A stretch of 64,000 nucleotides of DNA, taken from assembly GCA_002633025.1 (NCBI GenBank), contig NMRB01001638.1, forward strand, positions 62,001-126,000, written 5' to 3'. The stretch comes from Notospermus geniculatus (taxonomy: Eukaryota; Nemertea; Pilidiophora; Heteronemertea; Lineidae). Under the pieces are notes generated by a model, which saw only the letters and a list, made by a program, of their open reading frames with translations, was not told where the DNA came from and did no database searches. Shown in pieces: positions 24,601 to 39,600 of this stretch. Made by a program: the position numbers and the translations under genes. How positions within the stretch are numbered: position 1 is the stretch's first letter; every line of letters begins with the position of its first letter.

Positions 24601-27600
24601 CATCCCTACGACCCGTTTTATCACTAAAGCCAGCATCGCCAACAGGATCTCTTCGACTCGCCCCAGGACTGTAACCACCAGCCTGACTTGCTCCTGTCAT
24701 CGGACTATTCCTGCCTGTCTGTTCGGCGACACCCCTGCGATAGATATCACTAAATTGTTCATTGGTATCACCATAACCCGACCGGGGGCTGTACCTATCC
24801 TCGGACAGCCCGCGACGGAGCCTCCTGGGGCTGAACCTGGTCTCCGCTCTGCCTCTTTGACTACTTATACACTGATCTGACCCGCTCCTGTTGCTCGACC
24901 TTGGGCTTAACCTTCCTCCTCTTTCCCCAGAGTATCTCTCGCTATAACTCCCAGACTGTTCAGACTGACTCCTTCTCAGCGGAACGCCTCTTTGGTTCCT
25001 ACCCACGAAATCATCCGCAACATTCCTCTGACCTTGATACGAACTGTAATTTCCATCATTTCTGTATTGTTCTCCTCTTTGTGGATCACGAATGTAGCCA
25101 TAGCTTTCATTTGAAACTGATCCAAAGCCTCCTGGCTCCAACCCTGCTCGTCCTTGACCTCCATAACTCCCAGATGCATCATCAAAGCTTCTTGTTCCAG
25201 ACATAGAATGATAACTACTAGGTTGCCCACTAACATCACCCTGGCCTGATCCATACGAAGCAGTTGTAATGGATGCCGACCCTCTTTGATTTGGTCCGCT
25301 AACTGGTGGTCCATCCCTTTGACCTGGGACACCACCATACTGACCGCCAGGATGTCTTGGCATACCGTCTCCTGCATAAGAACCATAGTCTCTAGACTGG
25401 CCACCGGGCCTATCCACCATTTCCCCCTTATTTATCAACGTCCCATACCCAGTAGAATAGTCCATCACAGCTTTGTTCCCCTGTCCTTGGCTTTGACCAG
25501 GAACAGTGACTGACCGATAGTTTTTAGGCGTTCGTTGTTTCACCCCCCTATACCCAGACATAGTTCCTCGGTTTTGATCCACAGATGCGTCAGCCGTTGA
25601 CCGACTTCCTCGTCCTCTCTGGCCCGAGCTGCTGTAACCAGAAGACGAATCATCATTAACCCTTTGATTACGAGGATTATACTGATCTTGGTCCCTTCCA
25701 TGCCTTCTGGACTGCCCAGAGCCGTATTCACCTTGCCGCGTGTCACCGGCTCGCCCAGAGACAGACCCCTGCTCTTGGCTACCTTGCCGTTGCAAACCAC
25801 GATCTCCCGATCCAATTTGACTTTGTGATCTCCTAGGACTGTCCCCTTCATGCCTATTTCCTTGCCCTGACCCATACTGCTCAGTCCCACCAGAATGTCT
25901 GGACCTTTCACTCTGACTTCTCAACACCCCCTGTTGACCCTTATACCTCCGATCCTCCGTCGGACCTTCTTTTGAATAAAACATTTTGCTATATCCCTTC
26001 CAGAACTTAGGCGCAGAATCTAATCTCGTAAGAAACCAAGAGGTACTGTCCTATGATAACCATTTAGTGTCACCAATATCCTTTCCCTCTTTCTAACTCA
26101 CTTACGTCGGCACCTTTACATTAACATCGCAACCAGTTCTACTCAGACTATTGCCAGGTTTGTAAATCTAATTCTTATCCTTTCCCTAGTTCTCTGCCTC
26201 AGCAACGCGTTTTTCTCTACGATACAACTAATCTTACGGTACTGATCTTCGCTTAACCAAACCAACCGGCAATGATACTAAATATAAGCGCCAAAAGCCA
26301 ATGATTACAAACTTCCAAAGGCACAATTCGGAGCACCACAGTCAAACGTATTGAAAAGTGTAGAAAAGTCTTCGTAAAATCAGGTATAAGGCTTCCAGAT
26401 TCGTTACATATCACAACTCACTCATTGCATAATAAGCAGACGACCTCTGCATACGAATTTCAGAGACGTCACGGGTTCCTACGCTACAAATCCACACAGT
26501 TTATGAATCGTTATATTCACAACACAAAAAGCAGAAATCAAATCAGAATAACGTTAAAATCCACGAGAATGAAGTGTATCCATTATAGGTTACTTCTGAT
26601 GCAATGTATCAACTGGTTGACGCATAATCTGATAATCCACAACTCTAAAACTAATAATCCAACATCAGCAACGGTTACAACGACATTTTCTCGTCATGTC
26701 AACCCTAATACACTTTACAACAACCTTCTGATAGAATTATCCAACAGCGAATTGGAAACAAAAACATTGTATATCATTATCAATTACACCATCCTATCAC
26801 CCGAAAACGTATCATTACAAATCCAGTCAGGTTACGATCCGTGTTCTCAAAGTGCTAATCCAAGGATTGTTTCACTTACTACAAGTTGCTATTGCTGCAT
26901 GTTCGTTTAGTAGGCTCCTTGAGGAATCATTTCATTACCACGGCGTATTGTTAATGAATTGTCCACCTCTTCAGATATAATGGATAGCGATGCCTGTTAA
27001 CAGGGAAACGCTGTATCATGCACAGGATGATCGTCCCGACCATTGATTTTGTTGTTCAGATGCCCTGTTCATGTGGTAATGGGGAAAGTAGACACCGGTT
27101 TGTATGGATCACAGAGTGGGCCACAGACTAGACGATGTTCGACAGATACAAATACCTTGTCGGTGGTCTTAGGCTGCCGTGAATAAAATGCGCAAATCAT
27201 TGGCACCCTTTCGTACTGTTAAGACAAGTGTGCCCATTCCTGTGTTATTTTCCATGGCAGACGATAAGAGCACGTGACACAGTCTGAACGTCCATCAAAA
27301 CACCAATAGAGTTGTCATTCCTTGTTCATTTCACCAGCTGTCATTAGCATGCAAGGTATTTCTAAATGGAAAACATAAAGGTGTAGACGCCGAGGTGAGA
27401 TACGCTAATCCACATGAATAATGACATGAAAACCGACGAAGTTCTTCCCCTGAAGTCGAAGTTCCGCTGCACTGCACAATGTGATATTTATTGACAATGT
27501 TACAGCTCGTCTAATTCGCACGATGATGCACATCTAGTATTCTGCAGTAATGTTGTAAAACAGCCATAAATTTATGATGCGCAGCGTCCCAGGGCGTCTA

Positions 27601-30600
27601 CAGGACGAAACACTTTTTCCATTATAGTATTAACATGCTGGTAAATCGTATGCGATCATTTGTAACATCAGTCAGATGCTGGGCTCTTTTCCATTTATAT
27701 CCATGAGCCACCACTACAGGCGACGAAATCAGCTTATTCTGGACCAGACATCGGCAATGAAAACAATTTTACCACGTTTACGAGCGACAACTGATTACGA
27801 ATCAAGTCTAATTGTAGGTACTTCATCAGGTCTCTCTCCTAAACGTACAGTTTGGTTAAAGTGTCGGTTGTCCCTCACTGCACGAAACGTATACCAGTTG
27901 AAATCATACAGAATAGCTTTACATGATCAACGTTACTAGCTGAGGAGTAGTACTGTGTATCTTGGAAGAGCACTTCTCCCTCGATAGCACTTAGTAAGTG
28001 TAAATGTACATTAATCCATATGCGGAAATAATACGAACAGGAAGAATTGCACTGACGTGAATGAGAATGAATGGCGTCCTTTAACGCTCCAAGGAGCTGA
28101 AACAATGCGCTGTTTAGTCAAGCGAGTAATCCAAAGGATACGTCCAAATGATTTCGTCAAATGTCAACGAATTCTGACGTAACTACAGGACAGGCGAATC
28201 TGGGCCACAGAACCTGGGTTTGCAATACAAGAGTGTAACACCAACTGTTTCTCAGCACCAGGCCATGAAGAATAGCTATATCTTGCAACACACTGCGAGC
28301 TCCGGGCCACAAAGTCGTATGACTGTATACCGTCTACGAGTGTCCTGGCAACAAATTCCTATCGCATTGCGACGCGCTACGGGCTCCGTGCAACAAAATT
28401 GTTATCCTGATATCTTGTACCGCTACCTACCCGACTGGGAGCGGCTGGCCACGAAACAGGCATATCCAATACGACAGTGTACATGTACCACCATGTAGCT
28501 GCACCATCAACAGTCATCCAAAGCGGGCTACACAGACAAGTCGATCAATTCATACTTGTGTTCGAGTTAAAATAAGCTCTCCAACACTGGCAACCATACT
28601 GAGGCTACAGAATTAAACAGTGAGCAGCGCCAGAGACCAGGCTTCAAATCGGGAACCGTTCGTACTTTTCCGAAGACGGCCGACAGTTGACGCCAAATCG
28701 AAAGTAGTCAATTGCTTTGTCCTTCACAATCGCTGGATCTTTTGAAAGCCGACATCAGCAAATGAGAAGATCGTCAGTTCATCCACTTTGTACAACAACA
28801 GCAAACACAAATTCCAATACAATAGGCCAGTTTTGCAAATTTCAAACTCGGCGACACCATAAAGACATCAGTATTCCCATGGATCCTGTTTTTTCGTCAA
28901 GAAAATCACTTATCGTGCCATAGCGCTCGAGTGTTTTGATACGACTGCCACGTCCCAACAGCTCTTCACGTCACACTCCACAAAGAATGCGCCCATCTCA
29001 AAGATGTTTTCACCCACTTCGTAATTGATGTTGGATCTCCTACAGAACACGCGTCAGCGAGAAACTTCCACGAAAATCAATTTAAACGAAGAACATTCGT
29101 TTGGCCCGTCTGAATCAGCGGTGAAGAGAGGACGGCTGGAAGCATGTTCCGTATATAAGACAGGCTGTTATTTCCAATTGGCTCACTGCAGCAGGGCAGC
29201 AGGGCAAGAGATATAACATCATTGGCATCATTTCCTGCCTTCACTAGACGGTACACCATCGGAAATGGACGTCCGACCGTGATCCGAGCTCCAGTCAGTG
29301 TGTTTAATCCCGAGTCGACATTCAAGCCAGGCTGAATGGCAACCAAAGCTACACTAAAGCACAGTGCGGCGCTTAGCTAGCTATCCTATGATACCGCTCA
29401 ACCAGTCAGCGTTATCAACCCGACCAAGTATTCCCTTGTGGGGAGGCGTCAGTTCATCTCGCTTGTGCGGCTGCATATTTCACGCATAAGAATGATAAGT
29501 TCCAAGATAAATGAAGAAAACTGGACAAGAGTCCACAGAGAACCAATTTATATAAAGATGTATCAGTCTAAAGAAATCTCGATTCGGGGCTCAGAGCCAG
29601 TATCATAGGCTGACCTGTCACGGTCGTCGCCGGGCCATAAACAAATTGATGTTCGCCGAATCCAACAGAGAGGCGATGCATCGATGCGGATGCGGTGATG
29701 GTCACGTTAGATTGTGATGAGCAGTTAACACTATTAATGAACAAACGCTTGTCTGGTTGGGTCATCGGTGATTCTAGCGGTGTCTTCTGGTCGTAGCTTT
29801 CAAAGGAATCAGTTGTTACTGGGGAGGATTACGTGAAATTGGCGGAGGGCGGCGTGAGATGACTGATGATGACAACCTCATCACTTTCTTAAGCTTAGGT
29901 GATTCGCTCAAACGGAGAAGATCGAGTTCACCGATCCCAACAAATCTACTTCGACAGAGGAAGACAACTGCTCTCTGGACATCAAAGACTGGAAAAAAGC
30001 CACGGTCAGCTTAGAATACCTGATCAGAGTGATTAAGCTTGGCTAGATTTCATTGGACAAGGCACGCTTTACGTTCTACTCAATTCTTTTCACCTATATT
30101 CTGTTCTAAGACGTCACTTCACTTTGGAAACAAACTGCCACCACCAGGCGGCGCCAGCGTAATGTCTGATGACGTTGTCATTGTCAATTCCATCAGGGCC
30201 AACAGCAGACGATTGTACTTAAGATGGATGTTAGAAACAAACAATCCAATTGAATTTAAAACCCATCAGACAAGTCAACTCAATTACGCTCGTTCGAGAT
30301 TCCTTCAAATGGAAACATTTAGAAAAAAACATTGATCTAGCTCCTCAACTCTCTGAAGATTTCAGCCAAGATTACATCTGCTTGTTTCATTTTTATACAA
30401 CTACTCTTCCTACCTATATATCACCATAATAATCTCATTCGAAAAACATCACATTCTTTTTAATTGATAGAGTTTTGATCCCCAGAGCTCGAACTGCCAG
30501 AATAGCGAATTAGAGTTTGATTCGATTCCCTCGATAACTCCAGTCGGCCATTACAGTGAGTATGTCACGTCCACACGATATGCAAGCGTTTGTCAGCAGA

Positions 30601-33600
30601 AGTACAACTTCAAAGAGTTCCATTAGGTTTGACCATGGCTGCGTCTTATTGTCGAGAACATCACAGGATCCATTCACTGATGACTTTGTAGCAAATGTCC
30701 AGGTTGAGCAACAAAAGTGACTCAAGATCTTTATAAAGGATTAGCATCCCTTGTCACGAACTCTGTGAGGCGTTTTTCGCAACCGTGCAGCATTAGCAAG
30801 AATCGAGTGTTTCTGCCTGGTTTTTTTTTGGCAAATTACGGCCATCAAGAGAAGGTCACGTGACGTCAATGGTTCCCGATGAACTTTGTGACTTCGTGTG
30901 TTCAACGTTTCTCTTGTCAAGATCCAAATACAGACCTTCGTCGAGAAACGGTCCTTTTTCCTCCATAGTTACCACTTTTGGATTTTTCGACCTTGACCTT
31001 GACCTCTACCTTCGAGAAACGGTCCTTTTTTCCATAAATACCAGTTTTGGATTGTTTGACCTTGACCCTGACCTCTAACCTTCGAGATCAATACCTGATA
31101 ATTTACGACGAAAAGGTACAGGTGTTGCTTCTAGCCGCCATCTAGTTCAATCTGTCAAATTAACGATGGATTTCCCATGGAGACTGTCTGACCTTGACCT
31201 CGTCCCGAATCTCGTCCTGATTGGCTCATCTCAAAGTTCGGGACAGCAAACCTGGGGACAGGGACCTTTTCAGTGGTCTGTATCTGTCATGAACCGGATT
31301 GTGACAGACAGGCCTGAGTAGGATGGTAGGGAGGATTTATATTATCCTACTTCGAGCAATCTCCAGTAGCGACGTCTGGGAACATCGTGAAGTGGTCGCT
31401 GTCCTCTCCGGGACAATACATGGTAGCAGAGCGTAGCACATGTACATTTTATGCACTAAACTACCTACATGTATGGAATACCGGAAGAGATAGTGTCAGT
31501 CCTCCCATAGCGCTGATCTTAAACTATCACGCTTCGGAGATGGAACGTAACATGGTAGCAGAGCGTTGCGAAAATACACCAATGTGTACACCTATGCACT
31601 AAACTATCAACGTAATACCGGAAGAGATTATGTGTCAGCCCTCCCATAGCGCTGATCTTAAACTATCACGCTTCGGAGATGGAACGTCTTTAAGCGGAGA
31701 GCCATCAATAGCTGTCTGCTGTCGGACAGAAACGGATGAGCTGTAAGCTTAGGGTAGCCGCATCTCCGACGGGCCATCATATTTACTGCGGGGGTGGGCG
31801 AAAGCTTCCGCAATGGATCGGCTCAGAATGAATTCATTGGGTTCATGGCCTGGAATTGGATCATGCATGGCAGAAGTATGTGCTCAAGCGAAGTGAATTG
31901 TACGTTGTATGTGCATTGAACGTACTTGACTGCATGCACCTGCACACAGCTGCCAAAGTACAAATAGTTCAAGCTGAATTGACTGCCAAGACGAGAAAAT
32001 GCAACACTGCAAAGAGTGAAGGGTAATTTGTGTAATGGTACGTGTTGGACAAGACTGCTAGGGAAACTATTTAGCTAGCACGGCCCGTATCGATCAGGAG
32101 ACAGGCGGCTAGGCTGAGCTACATGTCATATATTACTAATGCTTTATCTCTCTCAGTAAAAGCACTTTTTTCCCATCACTGCGCGGAAAATGAATCCATG
32201 AACAGACTAAATGTAGCTTTTACATGTAGATCTAAACTAACATTTGCTCTAAGTCAGGCAAACGTAGGTGGAATGTGCTATTCCTTGTCCTGTAGAGGGG
32301 ACTTCTTTTCCACGAAGATCTTGCCCCGGAAAACCTGGTAACACTGCCAGTATACCACACAAGCACCCTACAGTAGAACCAACCAGGAATGTTCTAGTGC
32401 GAGTCAAGTGTGGCCATGTAAGCTGACTACACAGGCACAAATCCAGAGGGGGGCGCCACCCTCCCCTTTTGTCCAAACAATCTTTTAAATCGACCGTGAA
32501 ATTCTGAAATTTGGCGCAAATCATTGAAATTCACTACAGATTTCAATGTTTCTAGCACCTTTTTTCCCAAATCATGGACCCACCCCTCAGGGATCTAACA
32601 ATTGTTTCGGCCCGATTTTCATATTTAATTACTTCAACATGGATCCGACAGAGAAACTGACAAGCAAAACGAATTTTCAATTTAACAATGAACTCTAATT
32701 AGATGTCGGCAATGGCTGTGTACAGTGCGTGTCGGCATACGTCTGCTCTCTGAATTCCCAAATATTCATCAATAGTTCCGTCAGCGAATGCTAGACAACT
32801 CGTACACGTTAAATGTATACAGACACGAAATATACGCCACGGGATTTAACCTCCAGGCAGCACTCCTGCACTGACGTATGTACAGCATGCGCGGAGTTTG
32901 TAACGCAGTCTCCAGGCAGGGGAAATATACACAATACATGTTCATGCATTATGTTGGAGGATTAATCAAGAGGAAAGCGAACATGATACAACATGTGATG
33001 TTGATTTATAGAATGTGAGCACTTCACTGTGCAACATGTCATCTATTATTCAAAATGATAAGCCACTTGAGGCGGGGGGAGGTGAAGGTCATAGCAACAA
33101 TACGACAACAACGATACGCCATCTTGGAATCAATGTGACCAAATATTCTAAAAGTTCGATGGCCAAAACTCGTTTTCACTTCAGAAAAAGATGTCCTTTA
33201 CCATGCAAATATAATGCCGACCTGGCACAAACCCCATTGTTTTTGGTGGGTGTGATTTGGCGTCGGAAGATACATGTACTTCAATCTTCTCGCGGTTACA
33301 TAGTCGGCCATATTGGATTCCAAGATGGCCGTCAAGAATAAGAAGTGGCCTACCTCCGTTGACTTGCTTCGTTTGAAGTTTGTTCTGGTCGTTTCTAGAG
33401 CCGCCCGGAGGTCGTCATTTGTGTCGTGGAGTCGTTTGTTCGCATCGCTGAAGAAAAGGAAGAAAAACCTTGTCATTGTCACTGATATTTTGTCATGTAG
33501 ACTGACCAGGGCCCAGTTGCACAAAGAACCTTAAGTCTAAGAAAAAACTTAAGTCTGAAATGAAGCCATCTGATTTGCTGAAACCTGGTCACATGATGAC

Positions 33601-36600
33601 TTAAGCCAAACTTTAGACTTAAGATTCTTTGTGAAACTGGACCCAGGTATCTACGTACTTCTGGTCTGTCTACCGATATCGTTGGACAAAAATAGGCCGC
33701 AGGGGACCAGCCTTCTCCGTAGTTTTGGTAGAAAAAAGGAGATCACATAAACATTGAATACTGTCTGCATAAAGGTCACATGACGGGAGGGCATGTGTCT
33801 TTTTTAATGATGTTCCTGATCATTTTACAATCCACCATGTCTAACGGTACACCAATCGTCATCACTCACAAATATCGGGTTTTAGCGTCACCAGCACCAA
33901 AAGGCAACCAACACGATCACAACATGCCGAACAAAAGTGCTGCGCATGCAATATTGAACAGCTGGTGCGCACGCGTGCTGCTTGAAACAATGCCACACGT
34001 AATGCAATTGGAAGCTTGGGATTCAAGGCTGAGCGATTTCAAATCTTGGAGACAGCAGATTTCTTGAAAAATCCATGACCGTTGAAGGATTTTAAACACC
34101 TTTCAACTGTATATGCACCGAATTCCATGAAATCATGAGAATAGAGGGGTTTAACACCGCATGAATGAAATCAAGTGTCCTTATGCCCGGTTGTTCAGCC
34201 TTGGCTTAAGCCAGAGTTGGGTCGATCCCGACATAAGCGTGGCTTAAGCCAGACTTATATTTCACAACGCGTTGCGCAGGTTGGGCTTCAAACACAAGTC
34301 AAGCTTAAGCCTTTCTTATAATAAACCTGGCAGTGGGGTGGTTACAAGCGCGACTTACAATGGTAGGCCTATTCACTGTATGCCCTGACTTTGTAGATGG
34401 CAGAAGCATTGGTTCAGCTCACGTAAGCCACACCTGAGCAACCGGGCAGACATCATCGAGCAAATTGTACAGGAAAGCATTGGGAAGGAGGGTAATAAGC
34501 CAGGCTTAGGTAATCCCGAGTTTAATTCAGGCTGTGCAATGAACTCGGAATTGATTCTGTTCTTATGACCAGACATAAGCGCGACTTACGTGAACTCGAG
34601 TTTGACGAATAAGCCAGGCTCACATGAGCTACACCTGAACAACCGGGCATAAGAAACACACCAAAATCATCAAAAAAAAATTTTCCTTCACGGCCGGATT
34701 TTAGAAGCAAAATGATTGATGATCGGCGGAGGACATGAACGAATGCAGAGTTACCTGCGGGAATTGTGTTTTGAGTGGTTCCCATTCCTAAGACAAATAA
34801 AGTACATCAGTCCGAAAAGCGTTTCCTGGGTAGAGAACAGGCTGTTTGGAAGAGTTGGGCCGAAAGTTTCTTCTTTGTTTATCCCAGACGACGGTATTAC
34901 GTCATTACTTTAGTTTCTAGCTGATGATCACAGCATGCAGTGAAGCCTTAGGTAGAAATTGATGACCTTCGATCCCTTCTGATTCAACACTGCATTTGTT
35001 CCTAACTTGGCGTTCAACCTGGCGTTACTCCCTTCAGGAACTGAAGGAAGCTGTAACGCCAAGATAACACCAAGTTGTAGGCCAGCAGTAAAAGACGAAG
35101 TTGATGAGAGTTATATAGGATACTTACTGTAATAAATGCAACTGTCGTGTCAGATTGTCCTGCTCCTTTATGTATTCTAATAATGTGTCTTTCTCACTGG
35201 AAGGAGGAGGGAAAGATTTGCGTCAAGGACAAGGAAGGTCAGTCGAGGAAGGCACTGGGAGATGGAGCTGGAGGGGGGGGGATGAACAAATACTGACAGG
35301 TGATTGGCTGCTTTAGGTATTCAGTAGTTGTGAAAGGACCCGATCCATGTGTCATGAATTTGGTGGATATCAAGGTATCAGAAATCAGGTTTCAGCAGTT
35401 TTATCGTACAAGCCACGACAACAACAACGGTCTATATAAAACAGGGTGTCGCTGGTAGCTTCAAAGTGATGGTCGTATTTCACGATGATCAGGAGAAAGA
35501 CGCCCACCGACACTCACTTTTTAAGTTCCCTGCATTTGTCTTCATACTGTTGTCTCAGTGTTGCGAGCTCACTGCGCATGATCGCCTGGTTCGTCTGCGC
35601 GTCAGTGACGTCACTTTTCAGCACTCTGTTCTCGCCCAGTTGTTCCTCGAGTTGTCTTTTCATTTCCATCACGGTCTCGTCGGAGACTTTCTCGCTGAAC
35701 TGCATCTCAAGCTGGAAGAGGAGAGGGAAGCTGCCGTTGAAAGGGACTATGCAAAATACTTTGGCTTGTACTTGGAGGAATTATACTGTCAGTATAATTC
35801 CTCCAAGGGCTTGTAGGACTGGTGACGATTTACGAAACTAAAATTTCGGTAATTTTGGTCGAATCACTGATGTTGATGAGAAGTCGTTGCGTTTTTTTTT
35901 CTACAGAGAAAATCAGGAGTTCCAAATCCACATGATACCAAGTGCGAGAGCCAGCTCTACGTATTACATGTCATCAGTGATAGGGGATAATTCAATGTCA
36001 ACATAGTTCACGATGCGGCGTAGGTCTAAATGCTGGTAGGACGAGGTCATTTGGCGCTTGTTACGCCTACAGTTTGTTCAAATTAGTAGTGATACAGACG
36101 TAATGTAAACATCAATTCTCAAACTGTATGATTAGTACCGGTATATCGATCAATTTTTAAAGACGCTGGTTGTAAGGTTCGAAACAGATTAAAATTCTTC
36201 CCAAAGGGGTTAGAACACTCAACAGAACATGCCACAAACGGCAGAGACATCGCGGTCCCATCAAAACTGTTTATTTTCCTGATCACCAGCTGTTTGGTGA
36301 ATATAAATGATGAAAGTGTCGGTGTGTACTTTTGTGGAGATGTCGCGACGTCCTTTTTGCCGGTCAAATTCCCCATACCTGTTGTAACCGCTTCAGATTC
36401 GCCTGTAACTCTTGCATCTCCATCTCCAGAGCCTGTTTGAGTTCCAACTTCTCCAGTTCTGCCCTCTCTCTCTCCTCCTTCCTCACCCTGGCTTCTGTCT
36501 TCTGCATTTGGTGTTCAATGTCTTCTTCCAGCTGCCGTAGGTGGCGCTCGTGTTGCTCCTTTTCTCTGAAAGAACAAAAGAGAAATACCTTGACATTAGA

Positions 36601-39600
36601 AAATGTCAAATCCTCAAAACTGAACTAATTCCATGCGTTTTACTGGAACATTTTGATGACTCAGGCGTTTCACCGATTTCCCTTCCACCTAAAGTGCGTC
36701 AATTGAGAAAATGGGCTAATTTTAACTTCTTTTGCCAAAGGATTTCTAATATCACGATTTCGCTCTCACATAAACAGCGGATTAAAGATTAAATCATAGA
36801 GATTCAAAGGATTTAGCACCATAAATGCACTCCAACTCCAAACCTGCACATTTTCGAGGTATTTTACTCTCGTTGAAATGCATCTAACTGTACACAATTG
36901 ATTGGATGTTTAAAAAGATGCCGCCCTTATCAAATTTTTATTTCCATTGAAATAAACGATCAATGTAACAAAATCTGGTAAACTTAGGAGTTATATTGCA
37001 GGCGTCACACTTTTGTTGTAATTTGATAAAAAGTCAAATCAGTGTTCATACCGTTTCCACCCACACAGCGAACAACTTACGTGTTCAATGTCAATTTCAA
37101 TGGTATAGACTGGTTCTCCGCCCTACACAGACAAACCAGCATCTTGGCATTGACTCAGACCGGAAACCATCCCATCCAAACGGAAGCCAGTCAACTGAAA
37201 CCCGCCTAACCGCCAGTTTTCCCCATTCCACTCAAATGTCGCTGAACAGCGAACGTGATTCGTGGCGCCCCATCAGGAACCGGTGAATCACGGAACTAAA
37301 GTAAGCTCTGACACGTCCGAGCAAAACAGAGTTCATTTTGGGTTATCAGGGTCCGGCAGAGGACACGGAGAGGGTTTATTGCGTGTATCGTTCAAATACA
37401 CATGGATATTACACTGGATGGTTACTTAAAATGCAAATTATATGTATAGGGCCTATTGATTATTTCATTTCAGCATGTATCGCTGTAAACCATCGGATTG
37501 TTGGCACCTGTTGCGAGTGCTCTGCGACCATTTGTTACCTAGCTATCGTTAGAGCTCTTGGCCTTTATTACAAAACAGGTTAATTGGTCATTCCTGGGAG
37601 TTTTTGTAGCAGGTTTTATTTGGGAGAGGGAATGAATAAAAAAATAATCTGCTGGTAAGCACGATCTCGGGACATGTGTTGTATCTGACATATAATCGAA
37701 AATAAACCAGAATTGATGAGTTTTGTATGCAAAATATGTTTTAAAAAGATTTGTTTCTCAATATTATCACGTGTAGATTGAAAAAAAATGAGTCGACTAA
37801 TGCTTTCCGGAAATCGTTTGTCATGGCTATCGTTCACACACGGTCGGCATCTGTGACGTGTATGTGTATGAAGAATAGGCCTGTTGTACACGAGTTGGGC
37901 CAGGTCATCAGGGACGGTTAAGCCACCTGATATTTGACATCTTCGATCTCCGAAGCAGGGTGGATTCCTATTTAAACATCGACCTCGTCCCCTTACCTTG
38001 TATGACATCATCAACCTCGTCCCCTTACCTTTTGTATGACTGTTCAAGCCGTTCATTCTCGAGCTGATGGAACCGAATGTCCCGGATGACGTCAAGGATA
38101 ATCTTCTCAAACACAGGCAGTAACTGGGGATACTCAGTGTGGATGGTCTGGTACAGTTCAACTACTTGTTCTTGGCTAAAACGAGAAAAACAGAGGACAT
38201 CTTCAATCAAACCATTTGTAACCCCTGAAATGTGACGAAGTGTCATACATGTCTGTGGGTCATTGTGTCCTTCGTGTTTTCAGAATCACATTCACAGTAC
38301 GCGCCACTTCGTAATGAAACGGCGGCCATATTGAACCACGTGATGGATTTTGACCAATAGGATCCTACGTTTCTTTTAATTTTGGTTGCTGGAGTGAGGA
38401 AGGCCTCTCACAAGGGTTTTTAGTCTGTTGGTGACCAATAAGGTACTGTCTTTGTATCTGTCCATTTTGCCGTTCGATTCGAAGGAATGGCCGTCTCTCC
38501 GCTATAAAATACTCATATCAAACCCATAAGCCGAGGACATTAAAGTCATGGTGTAATGACCCCAAGTCTGCTGCAGGGCTTTATTTCTTTATGCAGCAAC
38601 ATAAAGATGAGACAGCCGACCATTACTTCTGATGTCATCTCATTTCCTACGTAGACTGTCGTGTTTTTCCATCAATTCCTGCGAGGAAGTAGGCCCACGT
38701 CACGTAACCATAGCTACATACACGACATGCAGCTGATGCATGTGATATATTTTTCTATGCACGCCATATGGCCAACGCCCTGTTAACAAACCCACGCATT
38801 CTATGCAGGCCTATCATTAAAAAGGCCTATGGATCTCTACAGCCGGTAGATCGATGATGAGTCATAACATGAGAGTGAAAGTAATTTTCAATCAGGAAAT
38901 CTTCTACAGATAACGTTTACTTTCAAATTCCAACTTTCTCGACGCGCCAATCACCACAAGGATGTCCCGAATGCATTGTGACCAAAGAGTGACTTTGAAA
39001 AGGCATTTGAGATATTAGGGAGGTTGAGATCAGCGACTTATCACGGATCCTTATACCTACACGGATCAAAATGTACACAAAATTTGTCCTCGTTGTACAG
39101 AATTCTATCCGTATACGTATAAGGATCCGTGATAAGTCACTGATCTCAACCTCCCTATTGTCTGTCTGCATGTCGTGTCAAAGTTGCCCATCATCAGACG
39201 ACAGGCCAGCATGCTCCCGAAAGACCACGGAACTATATCTTCCAACTACTTCATGATGCAGCCAAGCAACACTATATCAATTCGAATTTCACTTCTTACT
39301 TCCTGAAGAAGCGGAAGTGGGGGCGGAGCGCCTCGTTCAATAAGACTGACTTCGGACTATGAATGCAGCAGTGCAGGATGCATCGGACTACTGTCCTTTC
39401 CTGTCTTTGTCCTATGCGGTAATAACTCTGTTTTTTTTCAACACGCTCTGTATCGGCTCGCTTATCATAAACTATCCGCTGGTTGACAGAGAGGACAACA
39501 GGTGTCTGATAAGAATCAGAATATTCATGTGACGTCACAGTTGACAGAGGCGCACTACCACTGGATTTGAGTATGAATTCTTCTGTGTATAATAATCGAC

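Larger units (their letters stand above)
26051..33353 (-). other. Long RASEF intron, no gene seen
   Basis: This 7.3 kb interval between the coiled-coil exon and the giant exon has only short, unsupported open frames. It contains a local tandem repeat at 30932-31079, another at 31418-31687 and an interspersed element at 32432-32591. A promoter for an alternative transcript starting in the giant exon could lie here, but I could not recognise one. Confidence 0.6.

Noticed and set aside
21185-24880. Many plus-strand and alternate minus-strand frames of 80-180 codons.
   Set aside because: They are shadows of the giant RASEF exon, caused by its skewed codon composition.
26425-26910. A 161-codon plus-strand frame rich in Asn, Thr and Ile.
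   Set aside because: It lies in AT-rich intron sequence, has no recognisable domain and no splice context.
29077-29346. An 89-codon minus-strand frame ([16 protein letters not shown]).
   Set aside because: It looked mildly protein-like, but no family, splice sites or neighbouring exons support it.
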